A stretch of DNA of 6,565 nucleotides, from NCBI GenBank assembly GCA_023407575.1, contig JAEYLX010000058.1:1-6565 (forward strand), written 5' to 3'. This document shows positions 1-4,573 of the stretch, one piece after another. The position numbers and the translations under genes were made by a program. How positions within the stretch are numbered: the stretch's first letter is position 1; the number at the start of each line of letters is the position of its first letter. The DNA comes from Bacillota bacterium (GTDB lineage: Bacteria; Bacillota; Clostridia; Lachnospirales; Lachnospiraceae). The notes beneath the pieces were generated by a model. The model made no database searches. It was not told the origin of the DNA and saw only the letters and a list, made by a program, of their open reading frames with translations.

Positions 1-6
1 GTGCTA

Positions 7-12
7 CCTCCT
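7..12 (-). promoter_or_regulatory. Ribosome-binding site of a gene starting off the left edge
   Basis: On the minus strand this reads AGGAGG, within AAGGAGGTAGCAC, and then the window ends. Only six bases separate it from the edge and they hold no start codon, so the start codon should lie within a few bases outside the window. The gene therefore runs leftward, in the same direction as the AraC gene. No coding bases are visible, so its product is unknown. Confidence 0.7.
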
Positions 13-44
13 TATTACCGAAAAAATTTGCATCAACTGACTAA

Positions 45-73
45 AGAATACTGTCCGTCTATAAAAAGCGCAA
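45..73 (-). promoter_or_regulatory. Probable promoter of the off-window left gene
   Basis: On the minus strand a -35-like TTGCGC (73 to 68) is followed by a 17-bp spacer and a -10-like TATTCT (50 to 45). Both hexamers are poor matches to the sigma-A consensus, which is usual for activator-dependent promoters. The support is positional: the -35 begins 55 bp after the start of the upstream repeat element at 128, the same distance as at the importer promoter. Transcription would start near base 40 and read into the ribosome-binding site at 7-12. Confidence 0.55.
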
Positions 74-87
74 TCATTTCACTTAAA

Positions 88-128
88 GTCTGGAATATTC
101 CGAAATAGATTTGGCCGATTGCAAAAAA
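88..128 (-). promoter_or_regulatory. Putative AraC-type operator, third copy plus degenerate partner
   Basis: Read on the minus strand from 128, the first half-site is six T followed by GCAATCGGCCAAAT. It differs by one base from the copy at 1167-1186 and by two core bases or so from the copy at 1188-1207. Exactly 21 bp further on, starting at 107, a degenerate partner agrees with the 1188 copy at 13 of 20 positions, including TCG, AAT and CCA. A perfect 10-bp palindrome, GGAATATTCC (92-101), lies inside this partner. The unit sits just upstream of the left-gene promoter. Binding by the neighbouring AraC protein is inferred. Confidence 0.6.
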
Positions 129-158
129 ATCACGCCACGGCAGCCGTGGCGTGATTTT
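126..158 (-). terminator. Rho-independent terminator of the AraC-family gene
   Basis: A perfect 15-bp inverted repeat (126-140 with 144-158) has a 3-base loop, and its GC-rich core is 131-140/144-153. Read on the minus strand, the hairpin runs into a tract of seven T (129-123), the classic intrinsic terminator. It lies about 20 bases after the AraC stop codon. The plus-strand side ends in only four T, so it serves the minus strand mainly. The T tract is also the first part of the operator copy at 109-128. Confidence 0.92.
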
Positions 159-180
159 AGATCAGATAATATTCTTTTTA

Positions 181-1152
181 TTAGTTGCCCAGTTGGCGTC
201 GGAACTCGTTGGGAGTGATGCCTGTTCTCTGGTGAAATGCGGCAGAAAAGCTGCTTTGCCTCTCATATCCAACCAGCGTTGCAATCTCGCTGATCTTTTT
301 TTCTTGGTCGGCAAGCAGTTCTTTTGCCCGGTCGATCCGGCAAGCCAAAACGAACTCATAAATCGTGGTGCCGTAGAGCATACGGAACAGATAGGTTAGT
401 TTCGATTTGCTCATATAGCACATCTGAGCCAAACGGGGAAGATCCACTTGGGCAGAGTAATTTTGACGGAGGAAGTGTTTGAGACTTTGCAAAGCCTCTT
501 GGTCCTTTGCAGAAATACAGGCGACGGCTGGAGTAGATAAAGTCAGATCGTTCCACTCCAGAAGGGCAGATAGCAGATCGAATATCTTTGCCTCATAGCG
601 AAGCCCCGCCGTTCCCGACTGCGGCATATAGGCTCCCATTTGGCGGAGCAGACTCTCAACTTCCGGGAGTGAAACGGAACCGTCCAGCGAACAGGCAGCC
701 TTTCGCACTTGCGTAGCCCCCTGTCCCATCAGCGCGGGAAGCTGCTGTTCGTAGAACTCCGGCATTAGGCTGATCCCAATACTCCGCACCGGAGTGTTTT
801 TAGGAATCGTATGACCAAAGGTTCCTTCTTCCAAAAAGTAACCTACCAAATTTTCCGGATTGGTGCAGGGCTTTGTTACCGCAGGCTCGGCGCTGCCCGG
901 AGAACTGACTGCAACCATCAGCGCAGCAGGGTGGTGATAACAAAAGGACATATCCCGATGGAACACCACGTCATAAACAGTCAATGAGCATGTGGTGTTG
1001 ATAGGATAAGTCCACAGATAGCCGTCACCAACTTCCGGCTCCGGGACAAAAGTAAAACCCACTCCGTTTTTTTCTTCCTGCCCCTTCTGGGCTGGCTTGA
1101 GTCCTAATTGCGGCAAGTGAGAAAGGCATAGTTGCTCAAATCCTGTACGCAC
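181..1152 (-). CDS. AraC-family transcriptional regulator
   Basis: This encodes a 323-residue regulator with an N-terminal sensing region and a C-terminal AraC DNA-binding domain (about residues 219-319). The domain holds both helix-turn-helix units: VDLPRLAQMCYMSKSKLTYL near 237-256, and the canonical second unit ISEIATLVGYERQSSFSAAF followed by the family hallmark GITPNEFRR near 288-319. The N-terminal part contains a KNTPVRSIGISLMPEFY segment (119-134), typical as I recall of a clostridial AraC subgroup found beside ABC transporters, and a His/Cys cluster (H65, C71, H73, H74). The start is GTG at 1152: an in-frame TGA lies three codons upstream, and AGGAGGTG (1160-1167) is 9 bases before the start. 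It probably activates the adjacent importer and the left gene, responding to a small ligand related to the imported substrate. The family is certain; ligand and targets are inferred. Confidence 0.93.
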   Translation of the reverse strand: MRTGFEQLCLSHLPQLGLKPAQKGQEEKNGVGFTFVPEPEVGDGYLWTYPINTTCSLTVYDVVFHRDMSFCYHHPAALMVAVSSPGSAEPAVTKPCTNPENLVGYFLEEGTFGHTIPKNTPVRSIGISLMPEFYEQQLPALMGQGATQVRKAACSLDGSVSLPEVESLLRQMGAYMPQSGTAGLRYEAKIFDLLSALLEWNDLTLSTPAVACISAKDQEALQSLKHFLRQNYSAQVDLPRLAQMCYMSKSKLTYLFRMLYGTTIYEFVLACRIDRAKELLADQEKKISEIATLVGYERQSSFSAAFHQRTGITPNEFRRQLGN

Positions 1153-1159
1153 CGGACAT

Positions 1160-1167
1160 CACCTCCT
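1160..1167 (-). promoter_or_regulatory. Ribosome-binding site that fixes the AraC GTG start
   Basis: The minus strand reads AGGAGGTG here, an almost perfect Shine-Dalgarno sequence. The GTG at 1152 follows at a normal distance, whereas the ATG at 1159 is only two to four bases away and gives seven codons before a stop. The site directly abuts the first repeat of the operator (starting at 1167), so a bound regulator would sit next to it on the DNA. Confidence 0.8.
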
Positions 1168-1208
1168 TTTTTGCTATCGGCCAAATGTTTTTCGCAATCG
1201 ACCAAATG
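1167..1208 (+). promoter_or_regulatory. Tandem direct-repeat operator for the AraC-type regulator
   Basis: Two copies of a roughly 20-bp element start at 1167 and 1188, a 21-bp period or two helical turns. They share the core GCWATCGRCCAAAT followed by G, preceded by a T run; 17 of 20 aligned bases (1168-1187 against 1189-1208) are identical. AraC-family proteins characteristically bind direct repeats in 21-bp register on one face of the helix, as at the E. coli araI1/araI2 sites. The repeats end 14 bp before the importer -35, an activating position, and lie inside the leader of the regulator gene. Confidence 0.8.
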
Positions 1209-1221
1209 AGTAGGGAATCTC

Positions 1222-1249
1222 TTGTTTTCACGGGTAGAGTGACTATAAT
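1222..1249 (+). promoter_or_regulatory. Importer operon promoter
   Basis: A perfect TATAAT (1244-1249) is preceded by a 16-bp spacer and a weak -35, TTGTTT (1222-1227). A good -10 with a poor, short-spaced -35 next to a tandem operator fits an activator-dependent promoter. Transcription would begin near 1255 and give a leader of about 67 bases before the first permease. Confidence 0.75.
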
Positions 1250-1257
1250 TTAGGGTG

Positions 1258-1277
1258 CGGTTAGCTGACTCTAACCG
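1258..1277. promoter_or_regulatory. Inverted repeat at the overlapping transcription starts
   Basis: A perfect 7-bp inverted repeat, CGGTTAG / CTAACCG, is separated by 6 bases. It begins a few bases after the expected start of the importer transcript and covers the expected start of the AraC transcript (about 1271). It could be an operator for a second repressor (it is unlike the AraC repeats) or a small hairpin at the 5' end of the importer mRNA. The sequence does not decide between these. Confidence 0.45.
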
Positions 1278-1306
1278 ATAATAGCACAAAAACAAAGAAA
1301 AAGCAA
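1278..1306 (-). promoter_or_regulatory. Probable promoter of the AraC-family gene
   Basis: On the minus strand TTGCTT (1306 to 1301), a 17-bp spacer and TATTAT (1283 to 1278) form a plausible sigma-A promoter, with 5 of 6 matches in the -10. Transcription would start near 1271 and run leftward through the importer promoter and the tandem operator before reaching the AraC ribosome-binding site. It is the best candidate I found on this strand in the intergenic region. Confidence 0.55.
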
Positions 1307-1326
1307 GGGAGGGCAACATGCGTTGA
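1307..1326 (+). promoter_or_regulatory. Ribosome-binding site with a two-codon ATG-CGT-TGA overlapping the TTG start
   Basis: GGGAGGG (1307-1313) is followed after four bases by ATG CGT TGA (1318-1326). The TGA overlaps the TTG start codon of the first permease (1323-1325) as TTGA. The ATG is out of frame with the permease, and the in-frame upstream stop at 1272-1274 leaves TTG at 1323 as the first usable start. The spacing to TTG from GGAGG is 10 bases. Translation may initiate directly at TTG or reinitiate after the two-codon frame. Confidence 0.55.
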
Positions 1327-2273
1327 AAAGACTGATTCATTCCTTCACAGTAAGAAAAGTCATGGAACTTCTGCTGACCTTGCTGATTGTGACCTTTCTC
1401 TCATTTCTGTTGGTAAAGCTCTCTCCGGTGGATGCGGCGGAAGCCTATGCCCGGAGAACTTTTATGTTATACACGCCAGAGCAGCTTGACGCATTACGGG
1501 AGAAAATGGGGCTCAACCAGCCATTGTTGGTTCAGTACGGAACGTGGATCAGAAATGCGCTCCATCTTGATTTCGGGACTTCTCTGGTTAACGGACGGTC
1601 TGTTTTTGGAGAAGTGTCCCGCGCAATGGGTGTCACGCTGAGCATTGTACTGATAGCCGCAGCTATTGAAGTGGTTGGCATCCTCTTAGTTGGAAGTCTG
1701 TGCTATTGGTGCAGGCGTAAATGGATACACCTGCTGTTGGTATTCGTGTGTATCGTGGGAGTATCCATCCCGCCGTTTTTCCTTGCCAGCTCTTTTCTTG
1801 ATGTGTTTGCGGTTCGCTTTGGGTGGATTTCCGTGGCCTCCAGTACGGGCTTGATGCGGTACCTGCCTGCGGCTATCTGTTTGGCCTTGGGAGGAATCGC
1901 CCTCTATTCTCAGCTTCTCTCCCAAAATATCGAACGAGAGATGAATGAGGATTATGCAATGTACGCCCGCTGCCGAGGATTATCCGATATGAGGATTCTG
2001 TGGACTCATGCGCTGCCCCATGCGCTGGCTGGTCTGGCTCCCAGCTTCTTGCAGATGGTTGGTATTTCTCTGGCAGGTTCCGCTATCGTGGAGAAAATAT
2101 TTTCTCTGCCCGGACTCGGATATTCCATCGTGGATAGTGTGCTATACCGGGACACGCCCATGATCCATGCTACGATTTTGTTTTTAGCTTTCTTCCTGGT
2201 AATCTGCAACACAGTCTCCGATATTCTTCAGCGGATATTCCAGCGCGGTCACGCTGAGGGGGTAGCCCAATGA
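1323..2273 (+). CDS. ABC importer permease, NikB/DppB/OppB family
   Basis: This 316-residue inner-membrane protein forms half of the translocation channel of a nickel/peptide-type importer. After a short basic N-terminus come six predicted membrane segments (about 12-32, 101-125, 135-160, 178-200, 240-260, 282-302). The family layout is clear: LSPVD after the first segment, the periplasmic-side stretch MGLNQPLLVQYGTWI (62-77) and LDFGTS (82-87), the EAA loop that docks on the ATPase (about 208-233, ending GLSDMRILWTHALPHA), and IFSLPGLGYSIVDSVLYRD (259-277). The length matches E. coli NikB (314). The start is TTG at 1323, which gives the usual N-terminus; the next in-frame ATG (1362) would cut into the stretch before the first membrane segment and has no good ribosome-binding site. 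Its stop overlaps the next start (ATGA). The substrate is not fixed by the permease. Confidence 0.93.
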   Translation: MKRLIHSFTVRKVMELLLTLLIVTFLSFLLVKLSPVDAAEAYARRTFMLYTPEQLDALREKMGLNQPLLVQYGTWIRNALHLDFGTSLVNGRSVFGEVSRAMGVTLSIVLIAAAIEVVGILLVGSLCYWCRRKWIHLLLVFVCIVGVSIPPFFLASSFLDVFAVRFGWISVASSTGLMRYLPAAICLALGGIALYSQLLSQNIEREMNEDYAMYARCRGLSDMRILWTHALPHALAGLAPSFLQMVGISLAGSAIVEKIFSLPGLGYSIVDSVLYRDTPMIHATILFLAFFLVICNTVSDILQRIFQRGHAEGVAQ

Positions 2274-3070
2274 AAAAGTTACATATTCTCTTTTTAAGCA
2301 TTTTACCAGCTTTGGTGATTCTGTTCTGCTTTTTGGGCTTTCTGGTTGCCCCGAATGACCCGGAGAAAGTCGTTATCACGCAGTCCTTTTTGGCTCCCTG
2401 CGCAGAATATCCGCTGGGAACAGATCAATACGGGCGGTGTGTGTTCTCACGCATCCTGTATGGCGGCTATACCACGCTTGGCATCGTTTTGATGGGTTCC
2501 GCCATCGTTATGACAGTTGGTATCCTGCTCGGCCTTCTGCTGGGTCAGGGAAAAGCAGGACGCAATGTGCTGTTTGAAAGTATTCTAAATGCAGTTACTG
2601 CCATTCCTCCCATTGCTTATCTTATTATCTTTATCAGCACCTGGGGCAATAGTGTATCCACCATGGTTGTGGCTCTCACAGTTTCCCTTATCCTGCGGAT
2701 GATTAAGCTGGTAAAGACGAAAACGGAGCTGGAATATAGCAAAGCGTATGTCCTTTGCGCTGTGGCCTCTGGCGCTTCTCATTTTCGCATCCTGCTGGTT
2801 CATATTTTGCCGAATCTTGTTCGGGATGCTTTTCGCTTCTCCTGCCTTTCCGCTGGAGAAATGATCCTTTCCATTTCAGGCTTCTCCTTTGTTGGTCTGA
2901 GCTTGGGCGAAGGGGTCATCGACTGGGGCAGCATGGTTTCTGAGGGACGGACTTCGTTTGGGTTGGCACCGGGCCTGGTCCTTTATCCTATGTTGGTTAT
3001 CTTTCTGTGCGTCCTGTCATTTAACCTTCTGGGTCGCCAGTTGGAGTCAGGAGGGCAGATCGATGCTTGA
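2270..3070 (+). CDS. ABC importer permease, NikC/DppC/OppC family
   Basis: This 266-residue membrane protein is the second channel subunit and the partner of the preceding permease. The N-terminal membrane helix is followed by the family signature YPLGTDQYGRCVFSRILYGG (47-66), then membrane segments around 68-92, 104-124 and 128-146. The EAA loop is at about 154-182 (AYVLCAVASGASHFRILLVH followed by ILPN), and the late motif FVGLSLGEGVIDWGSMVSEGR-type stretch at 207-227 is characteristic of the C-type permease. The length is close to E. coli NikC (277). The start codon shares ATGA with the previous stop, and GAGGGGG at 2256-2262 is a suitable ribosome-binding site, so the two permeases are probably translationally coupled. 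The next gene starts 8 bases before this one ends. Confidence 0.93.
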   Translation: MKKLHILFLSILPALVILFCFLGFLVAPNDPEKVVITQSFLAPCAEYPLGTDQYGRCVFSRILYGGYTTLGIVLMGSAIVMTVGILLGLLLGQGKAGRNVLFESILNAVTAIPPIAYLIIFISTWGNSVSTMVVALTVSLILRMIKLVKTKTELEYSKAYVLCAVASGASHFRILLVHILPNLVRDAFRFSCLSAGEMILSISGFSFVGLSLGEGVIDWGSMVSEGRTSFGLAPGLVLYPMLVIFLCVLSFNLLGRQLESGGQIDA

Positions 3071-3854
3071 AGTAAAGCATTTAACGATTCGATCCAAAGA
3101 GAATCAACCGCTTGTGCAAGATATTTCCTTCTCCCTGATTCCAGGGCAGCCGCTGGGTTTGACCGGAGCCAGCGGGTCGGGCAAGACCACGATTATCAAA
3201 GCTGTCATGGGGATTCTGCCCTATGGCTGCGTCATTGAAGAAGGAGAAATCCTGCTGGATGGAAAGTCTCTGGAACGGCTGCCTGCCCAAAAGCGCCGGG
3301 AATACTGTGGGACGGTACTGGGATTCATCCCACAAAGCCCAATGACCGCATTTGATCCCCACATGAAAATAGGCGCACAGATGGTGCAAACTTTCTGCCT
3401 TCGCCTGAATTTGCCGAGAAACAAGGCACAGGCGTTGGCGCGTGAACAGTTGCAGGCCGTCAATCTGGAGGATACCGAACGGATTTTAAGCGCTTTTCCC
3501 AACCAACTCTCCGGCGGGATGCTTCAACGGGTATCCATGGCCTGTTTGGGAGGACTTGCCCCTCGCTATATCCTTGCAGACGAGCCTACTTCGGCCTTGG
3601 ATGAAGAAAACCGCAATCTTCTGCTCACGCTATTGCAGGAAAAATACCACTCTGCCGGTATCCTGTTTGTATCGCATGATGTGTCCGCCTTGAAAATGCT
3701 CTGCCGGGAGACAATGATTTTGGAACAGGGCACTATGATTGAACGACAGAATACCGAGATGTTGTTTGCCCATCCGCAGCAAGCATGGACACAGGCATTT
3801 GTTCATGCCGCAGAGACCCGGAAAGGAGGCGAGTGGACATGGAAGGCTTTGTAG
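3063..3854 (+). CDS. ABC importer ATPase, NikD-like
   Basis: This 263-residue cytoplasmic ATPase powers import together with the next gene product. All ABC motifs are intact: Walker A GASGSGKT (35-42), Q-loop FIPQSP (Q91), signature LSGGM (149-153), Walker B YILADE (169-174), D-loop SALD (177-180) and the switch histidine in VSHD (H205). It ends with a short HPQQAWTQAFVHA stretch instead of the long C-terminal extension of OppD/DppD (about 330 residues), so its size and LSGGMLQR signature fit NikD (254 in E. coli). The start is ATG at 3063, with AGGAGG at 3049-3054; upstream in-frame codons lie inside the permease gene and give no ABC-like sequence. It overlaps the permease by 8 bases and the next ATPase by 16 bases, typical of a tightly coupled operon. 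Confidence 0.93.
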   Translation: MLEVKHLTIRSKENQPLVQDISFSLIPGQPLGLTGASGSGKTTIIKAVMGILPYGCVIEEGEILLDGKSLERLPAQKRREYCGTVLGFIPQSPMTAFDPHMKIGAQMVQTFCLRLNLPRNKAQALAREQLQAVNLEDTERILSAFPNQLSGGMLQRVSMACLGGLAPRYILADEPTSALDEENRNLLLTLLQEKYHSAGILFVSHDVSALKMLCRETMILEQGTMIERQNTEMLFAHPQQAWTQAFVHAAETRKGGEWTWKAL

Positions 3855-4549
3855 TGGATCGTGTATCCAAAACTTATATAGACGAAACGCAGAGGCCATT
3901 CCAGGTGCTCCATGAAGTGTCCTTCTCCTGGTCAGCAGGAGAGAACATCGCCATTCTCGGAGAAAGCGGCAGCGGAAAAAGCACCTTGGCACGGCTCCTG
4001 ATTGGCATTGAAAAGCCGACCAGCGGTATTATCACATGGAATGGAGAAGATATTAGCCGTTGGAAAGCATCTGCGTGGCGAGAAAAACGCAAGCACATTC
4101 AGGCTGTTTTTCAAGATGCCTCCGGGACACTCAATCCCGCCCGTTCTGTTTACAGTAATGTTGAAGAAGCTCTCCGCAACCTGACAAAACTGGACAAGCA
4201 GCAGCGCCGAGGCCGGATTGGTGAATTGATGGAGCTGACGCACATGGACTCCCATCTTCTCCGTGTCCCTGTCCGCCAGCTTTCTGGCGGCGAACAGCGC
4301 CGACTATCTCTGCTCCGAGCACTTTCCATTCATCCGCAATTTTTGGTGCTGGATGAAGTTACCAGCGGTCTGGACCTTCTTTCCGCAGATGCGGTGTTGC
4401 AAGTTCTGGAGCGATACCACGAGGAATTTGGCTGTGCCTATTTGCTGATTACCCATGATCGGCAGATGGCGTATCGCATATCCAGCCGGATTCTCGAATT
4501 AAACCACGGGGTATTCGTGCGAGAAGCTATTCGTACTGAATCCATATAA
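3839..4549 (+). CDS. ABC importer ATPase, NikE-like
   Basis: This 236-residue ATPase is the heterodimer partner of the preceding one. The motifs are Walker A GESGSGKS (41-48), Q-loop VFQD (Q92), signature LSGGE (148-152), Walker B FLVLDE (168-173), D-loop SGLD (176-179) and the switch histidine in ITHD (H206). After the catalytic glutamate it has DEVTSGLD, where most ABC proteins have DEPTS; NikE also lacks that proline (DEAVSNLD), which supports the NikE-like call. It is shorter than E. coli NikE (268) and lacks an oligopeptide-type C-terminal domain. The start is ATG at 3839, with AAAGGAGG at 3822-3829, giving a 16-base overlap with the previous gene; an in-frame ATG at 3785 is inside the previous gene, lacks a ribosome-binding site and adds an unrelated tail. 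Confidence 0.92.
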   Translation: MEGFVVDRVSKTYIDETQRPFQVLHEVSFSWSAGENIAILGESGSGKSTLARLLIGIEKPTSGIITWNGEDISRWKASAWREKRKHIQAVFQDASGTLNPARSVYSNVEEALRNLTKLDKQQRRGRIGELMELTHMDSHLLRVPVRQLSGGEQRRLSLLRALSIHPQFLVLDEVTSGLDLLSADAVLQVLERYHEEFGCAYLLITHDRQMAYRISSRILELNHGVFVREAIRTESI

Positions 4550-4573
4550 TATCCAAAGAAAGGAATATCAACC

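Noticed and set aside
151..556. Small open frames opposite and beside the 3' end of the AraC gene (for example plus 151-399)
   Set aside because: They overlap the conserved DNA-binding domain of the AraC gene, begin within the terminator, and lack ribosome-binding sites.
1139..1159. ATG at 1159 (minus) as the start of the AraC gene
   Set aside because: It is in another frame, stops after seven codons, and is too close to the ribosome-binding site. GTG at 1152 is the in-frame start after an in-frame TGA.
1255..1322. Metal-sensing or other riboswitch in the importer leader
   Set aside because: The leader is only about 67 bases with one 7-bp hairpin and no terminator or recognisable aptamer core such as the NiCo type.
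2958..3062. In-frame extension of the NikD-like ATPase to an ATG at 2958
   Set aside because: The extra 35 residues are read inside the permease gene, are not ABC-like, and the ATG at 3063 has an AGGAGG at proper spacing.
3785..3838. In-frame extension of the NikE-like ATPase to an ATG at 3785
   Set aside because: It lies inside the previous ATPase gene without a ribosome-binding site; ATG at 3839 follows AAAGGAGG and begins the normal ABC N-terminus.
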